Below are positions 17,713 to 26,489 of a stretch of DNA of 64,000 bases, piece after piece (positions within the stretch are counted from its first letter, which is position 1; the number at the start of each line of letters is the position of its first letter). Origin of the DNA: Actinophytocola sp963826035 (GTDB lineage: Bacteria > Actinomycetota > Actinomycetes > Mycobacteriales > Pseudonocardiaceae). The stretch spans positions 1,116,001 through 1,180,000 of the forward strand of contig CAWGVZ010000015.1 of the NCBI GenBank assembly GCA_963826035.1. The letters run 5' to 3'. Made by a program: the position numbers and the translations under genes. The notes beneath the pieces were generated by a model that was given only the letters and a program-made list of their open reading frames with translations, was not told the DNA's origin and did not search any database.

Positions 17713-19031
17713 GTGTCCGACGACCAGACCAGGTTGCCCTTGCGGCTTCCGCTCGCCGCCGCCGCGGCGCTCCCGGGCTGCTACCTGGGAGGTGCGGACT
17801 ACCGCGGTCTGCCCCATCCCGAGCGCCGCCACCCGTGGCGGCACTGATCTTCGGGATCGCGATCGTCGGTGCCGCGTTCGTGTTGTCGTGGGCCGCGGAG
17901 GCGGCGCAGGTGGACATCAGCGCGGGGCTGGCGATCGCTGTGCTGGCGGTCGTCGCGGTGCTGCCGGAGTACGCGGTCGACCTGGTGTTCACCTTCCAGG
18001 CCGGTCAGGTCTTCGCCGAACACGGCAGTTGTGTCGCGGAATCCGCAGGGGCGAACCCGTGCTCGCTGGCGCTGGCGAACATGACCGGTGCCAATCGGAT
18101 CCTCGTGGGTTTCGGTTGGCCGCTGGTCGTGCTGGTGGCCAGCATCGCCGCCCTGCGCGCCCACCGGGAGAGCAGTTCGACCAGCCCGGGCCGGGTCGAG
18201 TTGGCGCCGGCGATGTCGGCCGAGGTCGTGTTCCTCGGGATGGCGACCCTCTACTCGCTCACCCTTCCGCTGCGTAGCTCGCTGACGATGATCGACGCGG
18301 TGGTCTTCGTCGCGATCTTCGTCGGCTACGCGTGGCGACTGTCGAAGGCGCCGGTGGAGTCCCCCGATCTGCGTGGGGTGTCGGCCTGGGCGGGCAACAA
18401 CCCCGCCGCCGGCGCCGGACGCTGGTGATCGGGATGTTCGCGGTCGCCGGGCTGTTCATCCTCGCCACGGCCGAGCATTTCGCCGAGAACCTGGTGGACA
18501 CCGGCAGCGCGCTCGGCGTGGACGAGTTCCTGCTGGTGCAGTGGATCGCGCCGTTGGCCAGCGAGTCACCGGAGCTGATCGTGGCCTGCCTGTACGCCGC
18601 CCGGGCTCATGGCCTCCCACTCGCTGGGCACGTTGCTGTCCAGCAAGGTCAACCAGTGGACGCTGCTCGTGGGCACCATCCCGATCGTGTTCGCCATCTC
18701 CTCGGGCTCCACGCACGGCCTGCCGCTGGACGCCCATCAGCGCCTGGAACTGCTCATCACCGCCGCGCAGTCGCTGTTCGCGGTGAGCATCCTGGTCAAC
18801 CTGGGACTCACGGTCGTCGGCGCGACCACCCTGTTCGTGCTGTTCGCCGTTCAGTTCACCGCGAGCATCGTGCTGCCCCCGGACACCAACCAGGTGGTCA
18901 TCATCGCGATGTCCGCTCTCTACGCGGTGCTGGCTGTCGGCCAGCTCGTGCGACATCGCCGGGAGACCGGCACAATCGCCCGGGACGGACTCGTGCGCCC
19001 GTTCTCCGAGCTGGCGGAGAAGTCCCCCTGA
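17713..19031 (+). pseudogene. Calcium/cation antiporter (CaCA family), frameshifted
   Basis: A GTG preceded by GAGGAGG starts MSDDQTRLPLRLPL, then the frame shifts near 17830 to AALIFGIAIVGAAFVLSWAAE. It shifts again near 18410 and near 18608, where MASHSLGTLLSSKVNQWTLL continues. The two signature alpha repeats are visible as VVAVLPEYAVDLVF with ANMTGANRILVG, and as IAPLASESPELIVA with LSSKVNQWTLLVG. About ten hydrophobic segments are recovered and no domain is missing, so only indels stop it from being a working exchanger of about 440 residues. Confidence 0.8.
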
Positions 19032-19080
19032 CGGCGCTCTCGTAGGGTGGTCGGGTTCGACTCCGGCGGGAAGGGTGCAC

Positions 19081-19794
19081 GTGGACGGGCAGCGTCGGGA
19101 ACGGTTGTGGCGGGTGATCGCCGAGCGTTCCGTCGCGCCGGGTGCGGACGGCTGGGCGCAGGCGGTGTCCACGGCGTGTGTGGAGGCCTTGCCGGGGGTG
19201 GACGCGGTGATCGTCGCGTTGCGGGGGACCGGCCGGGCCGTGGAGATCATCGGGGCCAGTGACACCTGGGCCGAGAGCCTGGCCGAGCAGCAGTACACGG
19301 TGGGTGAGGGTCCCGGGATCGAGGCCTACGTCAACCGTGAGCCGGTGTTGGTGGCCGATCTGAGCCACGAGCAGGCGCGGTGGCCGGCGTTCGCCGAGGC
19401 CGCCCTCGGGCTGGGCGCCGGTGCGGTGTTCGCGTTCCCGCTGCAGTTGGGTGGCATCGGTCTGGGGACCGCGGAGTTTCTGCGGCGCCGGCCAGGTGGG
19501 CTGGCCCAGCAGGTGGCGGGGGACGTGGCGCTGGTGGCCGAGCTGGTCACCGCCGCGTTGCTGCAACAGGCCGACGCGGCCGAGCGGGCGGGCCGGGAGT
19601 TCGCCCCGCGACCCGTGACCTCGTTCCGTGACGTCAACGTGGCAACCGGGATGCTGGCCGCGCAACTACGCATCGGTCTGGACGATGCCTTCGCCCGGTT
19701 GCGGGGACACGCGTTCAGCAGGGGCCGTTCGGTGGTGGAGCTGGCGCGCGACGTGCTGGCGCGCCGGGTGCCGTTGGATGAGTTCGCCGAATGA
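19081..19794 (+). CDS. GAF-ANTAR regulator 1
   Basis: Start GTG at 19081 sits 6 bases after GGGAAGG; the GTG at 19075 is too close to it. The 237-residue product has a GAF sensor (VDAVIVALRG, YTVGEGPGIEAYVNREPVLV, GAGAVFAFPLQLGG) and a C-terminal ANTAR domain (DVNVATGMLAAQLRIGLDDAF, ARLRGHAFSRG). ANTAR domains bind paired stem-loops in nascent RNA and prevent termination. The GAF signal is unknown. Confidence 0.85.
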   Translation: MDGQRRERLWRVIAERSVAPGADGWAQAVSTACVEALPGVDAVIVALRGTGRAVEIIGASDTWAESLAEQQYTVGEGPGIEAYVNREPVLVADLSHEQARWPAFAEAALGLGAGAVFAFPLQLGGIGLGTAEFLRRRPGGLAQQVAGDVALVAELVTAALLQQADAAERAGREFAPRPVTSFRDVNVATGMLAAQLRIGLDDAFARLRGHAFSRGRSVVELARDVLARRVPLDEFAE

Positions 19795-19825
19795 ACCACC
19801 GTGATGTCCTTGACCTGGAGGAATC

Positions 19826-20566
19826 GTGACTGACCCGACCGACGGTGGGCGTGAGGTGGCAGCGGTGCTGGCCGAGATCACGGTCGGCCTTACCCATGGC
19901 CCGGACAGCGACACGGTGTTGCGGCTGGTGTCCGACTCCGGTGCCCGGCTGCTCGGTGCGGCGGCGACCGGGGTGATGGTGGTGGATCCGCGGGGCGGGA
20001 TCGAGGTGGTGGCCGCCTCGGACGAACCGGCGCGGTTCGTCGAACTGCTGCAGAGTCAGGTCGAGGAGGGGCCGTGCGTGGAGTGCGTCGCCGAAGCCTC
20101 GATCGTGACGAGCGGTGATCTGGAGGACGACCGGGATCGGTGGCCGACGTTCGTGTCCGCCGCGGTGGCTGTCGGTTTCCGTGCGGTGGTCGCGGTGCCG
20201 ATGCGGCTCGACGGACGGGCGGTGGGTGGGCTGAACCTGCTGTTCGCGGAGCCGACGGTGCTGGCTGGCTGGCAGTTGCAGGTGGCGCAGGTGGTGGCAG
20301 ACCTGGCGGTGCTCGGGCTGACCCAGGAGCGCGGGACCCGGCGGGCCGAGCGGCTGGCGGAACGCACGCTGACCGTGCTCAACGACCGGGTGTGGCTGGA
20401 CCACGCGGTAGGCATGATCGCCGGCACCCTCGACGTCGAACCCCGCGCGGCGCTGCTGGTCCTCACCCGGTACGTCACCACGAGTGGCCGACCGCTGCGC
20501 GACGTCGTCCGCGCGATCACCGACGGCGCGCTGTCCCCGCGGCACATGGTGAACGGCGGGCACTAA
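19826..20566 (+). CDS. GAF-ANTAR regulator 2
   Basis: It starts at GTG 19826 after GGAGGAA, 31 bases behind regulator 1, so the two are probably cotranscribed. In 246 residues there is a GAF domain (GARLLGAAATGVMVVDPRGG, VEEGPCVECVAEASIVTSGD, FRAVVAVPMRLDGRAVGGLN) followed by a C-terminal ANTAR-like helix bundle (LDHAVGMIAGTLDVEPRAAL, VLTRYVTTSGRPLRDVV). The ANTAR part is less typical, lacking the usual KGILM-type motif and replaced by VGMIAG, so RNA binding should be tested. The end overlaps a small convergent frame by 4 bases. Confidence 0.82.
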   Translation: MTDPTDGGREVAAVLAEITVGLTHGPDSDTVLRLVSDSGARLLGAAATGVMVVDPRGGIEVVAASDEPARFVELLQSQVEEGPCVECVAEASIVTSGDLEDDRDRWPTFVSAAVAVGFRAVVAVPMRLDGRAVGGLNLLFAEPTVLAGWQLQVAQVVADLAVLGLTQERGTRRAERLAERTLTVLNDRVWLDHAVGMIAGTLDVEPRAALLVLTRYVTTSGRPLRDVVRAITDGALSPRHMVNGGH

Positions 20567-20811
20567 CTCCAGTCGGGGTCGGCGCGCCCGTCGGCATCGG
20601 CGTCGACGATCGCGACCACTCGAGCCGCTTGGGCGTCCTGCCCGGCGACGCCGTCCTGGTCGACCAGATCCCGGCGGGCCTGCGCGGTGCCGCAGTCATG
20701 CCAGCAACGCACGACGCCCACCGCCTCCTCCAGCGCGGTACGCCGGGACAGCGCGGTGACCATGCGCGCCGCGAGAGCGGTCCGATCCTTGTCGTGCCCG
20801 GTCGCGGTCAT
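20563..20811 (-). CDS. Small hypothetical protein
   Basis: The 82-residue frame begins at ATG 20811 and ends against the stop of GAF-ANTAR 2 (4-base overlap). The N-terminal half is helical (ALAARMVTALSRRTALEEAV), with two close cysteines in RCWHDCGTA. The C-terminal half is acidic (VVAIVDADADGRADPD). I recognise no family. It could be an ANTAR-partner fragment, since the helix resembles part of an ANTAR helix, or a chance frame in GC-rich DNA. Confidence 0.45.
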   Translation of the reverse strand: MTATGHDKDRTALAARMVTALSRRTALEEAVGVVRCWHDCGTAQARRDLVDQDGVAGQDAQAARVVAIVDADADGRADPDWS

Positions 20812-20833
20812 GTACCCATGGTCCTCCCGCCGG

Positions 20834-21574
20834 TCAACTCGTGGGCTTCGTTCCGGTGACGTGAGCGATGAAGCGGGTGGCCAGGTCGCGAACCTTGAGG
20901 TTCTCCCGCTGGGACTGTCCCACGAGCATGATGAACGCCTGGTCGGCGGAGATCTGGTGCAGCGCCATGAGGATGCCCTTGGCCTGGTCGATCACCGCGC
21001 GGCTGGTCAACGCCTCGCCCAGCTGTTCGGCTGTGGTGTGCGCGTGCCGGTAGCGGCGGTAGACCCGCAGGATCGACGCGGTGGCGATCGTGTAGAGGTC
21101 GAGCAGTTTCTCGTCCAGCTCGGCGAAACCGTGGCCACGGGTGCTGTAGCAGTTGACGGCGCCGGAGTTCCCGTCGCCGAGTGCCAGCGGCGCGGACAGG
21201 AAGCTGCCGAACCCGGCGGCGGCCGAGTCCGCCGCGAATTTCGGCCAGCACTCGGCGACGTCGGCGATCGACACCCGCACCAGCTTGCCGGTTCGCGCGG
21301 CCCGCAGACAGGGACCGTCACCGACCGTGTACTGGTCGAGGTCCAGCGCGGCCACGATCTCACTGGTCGTCGCGGCGGTCATCGGTGTGCCGTCGGTGAG
21401 CAGGGTGATGGTGGCCTCGTCGACACCGGGCACCGCCCGGGTCACCTGCTCACACACCTGCCGCAGCAGCACCGTGTAGTCATCGGCGCCATCCAGGGCG
21501 GCGGTCAACGTCTCCAGTGCCCCGGTGACCTCGTCGAGCACCACCGGCCACGCGTCGTCCCGCTTGTGGTCCAT
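20834..21574 (-). CDS. GAF-ANTAR regulator 3
   Basis: Start ATG at 21574 has GGGGAG 5 bases upstream. The 246-residue protein has a GAF domain (VDEATITLLTDGTPMTAATT, YTVGDGPCLRAARTGKLVRV, FGSFLSAPLALGDGNSGAVN) and a textbook ANTAR domain (LTSRAVIDQAKGILMALHQI, ADQAFIMLVGQSQRENLKVR, DLATRFI). The conserved AKGILM and aromatic/leucine contacts for RNA binding are present. It is the best preserved of the five ANTAR proteins here. Confidence 0.9.
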   Translation of the reverse strand: MDHKRDDAWPVVLDEVTGALETLTAALDGADDYTVLLRQVCEQVTRAVPGVDEATITLLTDGTPMTAATTSEIVAALDLDQYTVGDGPCLRAARTGKLVRVSIADVAECWPKFAADSAAAGFGSFLSAPLALGDGNSGAVNCYSTRGHGFAELDEKLLDLYTIATASILRVYRRYRHAHTTAEQLGEALTSRAVIDQAKGILMALHQISADQAFIMLVGQSQRENLKVRDLATRFIAHVTGTKPTS

Positions 21575-21932
21575 GACCAGCTCCCCGTCGGTCACGCGGA
21601 GCGACGAGAACCTGGGACGTGTGGGAGGCAGTAGCGAACCGAGCACCATCGCGACACCGAGCGTCGAGATGGATGGCTGCTTCCAGGCCCTCTGCTGGAC
21701 GAGGAGGAACGTGCTGCACCCCACCCACGGCGAAGCCCCTCATCGTCCGCGTAGGTCGGTATGCCACGAAGGTGACGCACCGTCGGACCGGCGCGCGCGA
21801 AGAACCTCTGCACACGCACCTTAACGCCTGAAGCCTCTTCGCAACGGCTCGAACGTGGCACGTCCGCACCGGTCTCCGCGAGGGTGCGAGCGCGGCGAAC
21901 CTCCGGCGCCGTTACATGACCACATCTGAACG

Positions 21933-21938
21933 GGGTAC
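21933..21938 (+). promoter_or_regulatory. GGGTAC element upstream of the small protein at 21968
   Basis: GGGTAC stands 29 bases before the ATG, the same distance as at 13306, and the leader is closely similar (CGGGGTAC, AGGTCA, AAGGAGCA). The only GTTA-like -35 is 18 bases away, which is long. Treated as a probable stress promoter on the strength of the paired leader. Confidence 0.45.
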
Positions 21939-21967
21939 CCCAGGTCACGCACGGAAAGGAGCACCTG

Positions 21968-22336
21968 ATGCCGCAGACCTGGAGCAAGAAACGTGAGCGT
22001 CAGTACGAGCACATCAAGGAGGGCGCGAAGGAGCAGGGCACCAGTACGAAACGCGCGAAGGAGATCGCGGCGCGCACGGTGAACAAGAATCGCGTGCAGT
22101 CGGGGGAGTCGAAGACGGCCAGCAAGTCGTCGGTCGGCGACGTGTCGCCGCAGCACCGGGGTGGCAAGCGGCGGGGCAATCGGCAGGGCCCGAACGGGCC
22201 GACGAAGGACCAGCTCTACAAGCGCGGACAGCGCCGCGGGGAACGTCCGGTCCTCTGTGGTCTGCGCCGGCGCACCGTGTCCGCCCGGGTACGACTACTC
22301 CGCTCCGTATCCATCCGCTGCAGCCCACTGGCGTGA
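21968..22336 (+). CDS. Basic small protein, paralogue of the one at 13341
   Basis: The start MPQTWSKKRERQYEHIKEGA is shared with the small gene at 13341. A Lys/Arg-rich middle follows (KRAKEIAARTVNKNR), typical of a family of about 100-residue basic proteins seen beside actinobacterial stress genes. It ends with the beginning of a Rho_N/SAP-like motif (PTKDQLYK). After QRRG near 22240 the frame loses similarity; a shift there would continue NVRSSV, matching the IKGRSSM of the homologue. The last 35 residues as read are therefore probably not real. Function unknown; nucleic-acid binding is plausible. Confidence 0.65.
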   Translation: MPQTWSKKRERQYEHIKEGAKEQGTSTKRAKEIAARTVNKNRVQSGESKTASKSSVGDVSPQHRGGKRRGNRQGPNGPTKDQLYKRGQRRGERPVLCGLRRRTVSARVRLLRSVSIRCSPLA

Positions 22337-22345
22337 TCGACGTGT

Positions 22346-23034
22346 TCACCCGCTGACCGCCCACCATGGGTCGCTGAGGCGGCGGTTGTGGCTGCGGGCG
22401 TAGGCGCGCATCACCTGGAAGGCTTCGTCCATTGCCAGGCCGGCGCGTTGGGCGAGGACGCCTTTGGCTTGTTCGAGTTGGACGCGGCTGGCGAGGGCGG
22501 TCTGCAGTTGGTGGCGAGTAGTTCGCTGGCGGCGATGGCGCGTTCCTGGATCAGTCCGACGGTGGCGACGTCGGCCGTGGCCTGGCCGATGCTCAGGTCG
22601 CCTGGGTGAGTCGGCCGAGTTTGAGTCGGAACAGGTTGAGCGCGCCGATGGTGTCGTCGCGTAGGCGCATGGGGAGTGCTTGTGCGGAGTGGAACCCGAG
22701 TCCTTGTAGCTGTTCGGTGAACGCGGGCCAGGAGGTGCGCATCGCGGGTAGGTCGTCGCGGGCCACGGGGCGTCCGGTTCGGTAGCAGTCCAGCAGGGGC
22801 CTTCGTTGTTCTGTAGTTCGTAGAGTTCCAGCAGGCGGGCTTCCTCGGTGGAGGAGGCCATGACACGGAGGCCGCCGCGCTGGTCGGCGAGCATGATGCC
22901 GGCGGCGTCGGCGTCGAGCAGCTCGACGCTGCGGGTGGCCAGGGTGTGGAGGAAGTCGATGACGTCGAAGTCGGCGACCAGGGTGTCGGCCAGGCTCACG
23001 AAGGTGTTGGCGAGGAGTTGTTCCGGCTCGTCAT
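22346..23034 (-). pseudogene. GAF-ANTAR gene 4, frameshifted
   Basis: The first part reads LANTFVSLADTLVADFDVID, FLHTLATRSVELLDADAAG, LELYELQNNEGPCW. The middle is in another frame (ARDDLPAMRTSWPAFTEQLQ, GLGFHSAQALPMRLRDDTIG). The ANTAR end (TALASRVQLEQAKGVLAQRA, GLAMDEAFQVMRAYARSH) is back in the first frame. Breaks lie near 22790 and 22530, and possibly one at the start codon, because the ATG at 23034 is out of frame with the GAF domain. All domain segments are present, so repair would give a normal protein of about 230 residues. Confidence 0.8.
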
Positions 23035-23062
23035 GAGCCCACCGCCTGTGTCTGGTTGGGGG

Positions 23063-23590
23063 TCATGGCCGATCGCGCCGCGGGGTGCCGGGTTCGCTGT
23101 CGTCGAAGGACAGGCGTCGGTTGACCACGTCGGCGGCGACGGCCGACACCGTCTGATCGGTAGCGTACGCGTGCGCGCGTAGCCGCAGCAGTGCCTCGGC
23201 GAGGCTGATGCCGAGTTGGATGGTGATCATCCCGGTCGCTTGGTGGACCTCGGCTTGGCTGTCGATCGGCCCGCTCAGCGCGGCGCTCCCACCGTGCCCG
23301 TTGTGGTCCTGCAGGTCCAGGACCACAACGGTCGCGGCGTCGCCGAACGCCAGTGCGTCGGTGAGGTCGACGGCGGTGAGCAGTCCTGGGGTGTCGCGGT
23401 AGAGATCCAGGACCCCGACGCGGATGGCGCCGACCCGCAGTGGGAACGCGAAGATGGCACGCACCCCGGCATCGAGCGCGGCGACTCCGAACCGCGGCCA
23501 TCGCCCCGACTCGGCCGACCCAGTGGCTGCGAGGTCTGGTTGCAGCGCCGGGCGCCCACTGCTGGACGCCTCCGGCCGGCCATGAGCGAG
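23063..23590 (-). pseudogene. GAF-ANTAR gene 5, missing its N-terminal third
   Basis: The frame ending at 23063 reads SGRPALQPDLAATGSAESGR (GAF middle), GVRAIFAFPLRVGAIRVGVL, and an ANTAR end (EVHQATGMITIQLGISLAEA, LLRLRAHAYATDQTV). It opens directly out of the divergent transporter gene, and the usual first 60-70 residues of the GAF domain are not found. It is therefore truncated at about 23590. It probably once formed an operon with GAF-ANTAR 4, which starts 28 bases after its stop. Confidence 0.75.
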
Positions 23591-25096
23591 AGGACCGCAC
23601 GGAAGGCGGCCGCGGCGGGGGCACGGGTCGACAGGCGCTGGGGCACGCTCGTCGTGATCTGCCTCGGCATGCTGCTGTCGCTGGTGGAGGGGGCGTTCAT
23701 CGGGGTCGCCGTGCCGACGATCACCGAGGACCTCCGTGCGAGCACAGCGGAGATCCAGTGGCTGTTGAACGCCTTCCCGCTGGCGTTCGGGGGACTGGTC
23801 ATCACCTGCGGGGGTCTTGCCGACCGCAAAGGGCACCGAACCACGTGGTTGGTGGGAGTCGCGCTGTTCGGCGTCTGCGCGGTGGTCGCGACCCTCGCGG
23901 TCGGCCCGTTGCAGCTCATCATCGCGCGGGCCGGGTTCGGAGTGAGCACCGCGCTGGTCATCCCGTCGTCCTTCGCGATCGTCGGCGCGATGTTCGACGA
24001 CGAGGAGCGCCCGCGCGTGACGGGTGTGATGGCCATGGTGGCCGGCGTGATGCAGGCCCTCGCGCCGCTGCTGGGTGGAGTACTGTTGTCGAACTTCTGG
24101 TGGGGCTCCATCTATCTGGTCGTCGTGCCGATGACCGCGGTGGTGTTCGTCGCCGGCTGGTGGTTGGTGCCCGCCTCGGAGCTGCGGCGCGGCGACAAGC
24201 CGGACCTCGTCGGCGCGGTGCTCTCGATCGCCGCGGTCACGATGCTCATCTGGGTCGTGATCAACGCACCCGCCCTCGGCTGGCTCGCCCGTGGGCCCGC
24301 GGTCGCGTTGGGACTCGGCCTGGCGCTGCTGGTGGCGTTCCTGTGCTGGGAGCGCGTCACGGCCAACCCCATGATGGAGCTGTCGCTGTTCCGCCGCAGG
24401 CGGTTCACCGGCGCGCTGCTCGGCGGTCTCGTGCCGGCCTTCAGCGTGACGGGTGCGCTGTTCCTCGTCACACAGCACCTCCAGTTCGAGCTCGGGCTCA
24501 CCCCGTGGCAGGTCGGCCTCGCGATGGTGCCGTTCGCCGTGGCGATGCTGCTCGCCGCCGGGCTGGTGAGCGCAAGGCTGGCGCGCGTGCTCGGCATCGG
24601 CCGGACCATCGCGGGAGGTCTCGCGGTGTCGGCGATCGTCCTGTGCTGTGTTGGTTTCGTGTCGCCGAGCGCCGAGCTGCCCGCCGTACTGGTGATCCTG
24701 GTTCTCGTCGGCTTCAACGTCGGGATCTGCGCGCCGCTCACGAACGCGGCCCTGATCGCCTCGCTGCCGAAGGACCGCACCGGGATAGGGACCGGCGTCA
24801 GCTCCACGATCCAGCAGCTCGGCAACGCGCTCGGGGTCGCGGCACTGGGCGTGATCTTCTCGCTCAAGTTCGCGGCCGACCTGCCTCGCGAGATTCCCCC
24901 CGAGGCGGCCGCGTCCCTGCCGACCGCTCTCGCCGCGACCGAGCAGGTGCCGAGGGGGGAGGCGCTGGTGCCACGGGTCCACGAGGCCTTCGCCTCGGGG
25001 TTCAGCGCAAGCCTGCTGGCCGCCGGGCTGCTGATGGCGGTCGGCGCCGGTGCCGTGGCGGTGTTACTGAGGCGGGACGGGACCGCGGGTTCCTGA
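23582..25096 (+). CDS. MFS drug exporter, DHA2 (14-helix) type
   Basis: The 504-residue protein starts at ATG 23582. Motifs are ITEDLRASTAEIQWLLNAF (helix 1-2 loop), GGLADRKGHRTTW (motif A) and GVLLSNFWWGSIYLVVVP (motif C region), with about 14 hydrophobic segments. DHA2 transporters such as EmrB/QacA export drugs or dyes against protons. No regulator is adjacent. The start overlaps the broken edge of a GAF-ANTAR gene, so the transporter appears to have landed at, or been joined to, that gene by a rearrangement. Confidence 0.88.
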   Translation: MSERTARKAAAAGARVDRRWGTLVVICLGMLLSLVEGAFIGVAVPTITEDLRASTAEIQWLLNAFPLAFGGLVITCGGLADRKGHRTTWLVGVALFGVCAVVATLAVGPLQLIIARAGFGVSTALVIPSSFAIVGAMFDDEERPRVTGVMAMVAGVMQALAPLLGGVLLSNFWWGSIYLVVVPMTAVVFVAGWWLVPASELRRGDKPDLVGAVLSIAAVTMLIWVVINAPALGWLARGPAVALGLGLALLVAFLCWERVTANPMMELSLFRRRRFTGALLGGLVPAFSVTGALFLVTQHLQFELGLTPWQVGLAMVPFAVAMLLAAGLVSARLARVLGIGRTIAGGLAVSAIVLCCVGFVSPSAELPAVLVILVLVGFNVGICAPLTNAALIASLPKDRTGIGTGVSSTIQQLGNALGVAALGVIFSLKFAADLPREIPPEAAASLPTALAATEQVPRGEALVPRVHEAFASGFSASLLAAGLLMAVGAGAVAVLLRRDGTAGS

Positions 25097-25177
25097 CCGC
25101 TCGCCCGCTCACCGCCCCCCGGCCAGCGCGACGGCCACGCTGGCGGCGGACCCACGGCAGGGCCGCTCGGCGCCTGC

Positions 25178-25249
25178 TCGACGGGTGCGGTCGCGCAGCT
25201 CGGCGGGCGACTCGGCACGGTCACCATCGGGGTCGTGTTCGACAGGTAG
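25178..25249 (+). pseudogene. Fragment of a second MFS-type C-terminus
   Basis: The short frame CSTGAVAQLGGRLGTVTIGV then VFDR and a stop at 25249 resembles the segment of DHA2 transporters where QLGGALG precedes the last helices. It lies just after the intact exporter and may be the tail of a second, deleted copy. Only 23 residues, so low certainty. Confidence 0.4.
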
Positions 25250-25318
25250 CGGGACGACGAGGACTGCTGGCGTGGGCCGTGCCGCCAGGACTCACCCAAG
25301 TGGGCGCGCGCCGGGGGA

Positions 25319-25471
25319 TGGCGCACCACCCTGTTCTCCAACTCGCTCGGCCTGATCATGGCCGGAGTGTTCCTGTTGTCGTGGCTGGCCCAGTCGATCG
25401 CCGGCGTCGTCGTCCACAACTCCGAACTGCTCGCTTGCGTCAGTGGAGAACATGCGCCCGCAGGTGCCTGA
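25319..25471 (+). pseudogene. Fragment of a DUF6766-like membrane protein
   Basis: WRTTLFSNSLGLIMAGVFLL then SWLAQSIAGVVVHN resembles the first transmembrane helix and following residues of small actinobacterial DUF6766 proteins (about 200 residues). The frame ends at 25471 after about 50 residues. No start codon or remaining domain is present. The stretch 25472-25814 that follows shows no gene I can support. Confidence 0.4.
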
Positions 25472-25814
25472 ACCACAACTCATCAGCACGCTTCCGGCGA
25501 CCGCCCGCGGAGGTACGGGACAAATATCAACCTAATGATTCCATTTTCGGGTGAACGCCGCCTCACCGTGCGGCCTCGGTAATGACGCCGGTTTGTCAGC
25601 ACTTGCGCTTATATCGCGTCGTTAGCGTTGCCCAGTCCACTAACACAAGACCCAGAACGTCGATCACTGTATGAATATGTTCGGTCACGATCGGGTGTGG
25701 GTCGGCCATCCTGCTGGCGGTCGACCGTGCAAGCCGTTCGACACAACGATGAGCCTGTACCGCAATGAACTCGACCTTGTCGAGGAACGGTGAGCAACAG
25801 GAACAGGAGGAGAC

Positions 25815-26489
25815 ATGCGAGGACGACATGTTCTGCGATGGATGGCGGCAGTGTTGGTTGGGTGTGTGGTCGGCTCGGGTCTGGTCTCGACCACACAAGC
25901 GGTGGCGACAACGCCGGTGCGCGCCGAGGCACCGGTCAGAGTGGCAGCGGTCAATCTCGTGCGGAACCCGTCCTTCACCGACCACGCGGACCTGATGGGC
26001 TTCTGGAGGGATGTCGTTGCCGGGAACCAGCAGCTGATCAGCCCGTGGCGAGTGGTCAAGCACTACGGCCAAATGGTTTCGATCGAGAATGCCCGCAACG
26101 ACAAGGAGAGCGCCTTCCACATGGGCACGTGGCAGTCGCCGGCCGCCGGCGGAAACACCCCTGGGGCGGTGGCTCAGACCTTGGACACCCTGCCCGGCAG
26201 GAGGGTCTTCGTTGAGTTCTCCTACGCCCCGCTACCGCACCCCAGCTGCCAAGGCCAAGGCAACACCGGGCTGGGGAGGATCAAGGCATCGGCCCGGGAT
26301 GGCGGGGACACCGGCATCGTCCTGGGGGATCGCACAGTGGTGGCCGACACCACGAATGTGCGGTGGCGAACCGCCAGGGTTTTCACGTTCATTCCCCGGA
26401 GCGACACCACCTCGTTGTATTTCGAGAGCCTCCCCGGCGACTCGTTCTGCTCGTTGATGTTTTCCCGAGTGAGTGCCGAGGAGTACTAG
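25815..26489 (+). CDS. Secreted protein with DUF642/CBM-like domain
   Basis: ATG at 25815 has AGGAGGAG upstream. The 224-residue product has a signal peptide (basic MRGRHVLR, hydrophobic core MAAVLVGCVVGSGLV, likely cleavage after the TQA or AEA region). The mature part starts VNLVRNPSFTDHADL and contains AVAQTLDTLPGRRVFVEFSY and DTTSLYFESLPG, resembling the jelly-roll DUF642 or carbohydrate-binding modules. Four cysteines are present, two in the mature part. Probably an exported wall or sugar-binding protein; no catalytic residues are evident. The stop codon TAG overlaps the left end of the 170-bp inverted-repeat element. Confidence 0.7.
   Translation: MRGRHVLRWMAAVLVGCVVGSGLVSTTQAVATTPVRAEAPVRVAAVNLVRNPSFTDHADLMGFWRDVVAGNQQLISPWRVVKHYGQMVSIENARNDKESAFHMGTWQSPAAGGNTPGAVAQTLDTLPGRRVFVEFSYAPLPHPSCQGQGNTGLGRIKASARDGGDTGIVLGDRTVVADTTNVRWRTARVFTFIPRSDTTSLYFESLPGDSFCSLMFSRVSAEEY

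Noticed and set aside
20813..20818. GGGTAC on the minus strand before the small protein at 20811
   Set aside because: It lies only 1 base from the start codon, so it cannot be a -10 element for that gene.
21575..21932. A gene in the gap before 21968
   Set aside because: The short frames there are antisense or low-complexity and lack ribosome sites; I see no feature besides the leader of 21968.
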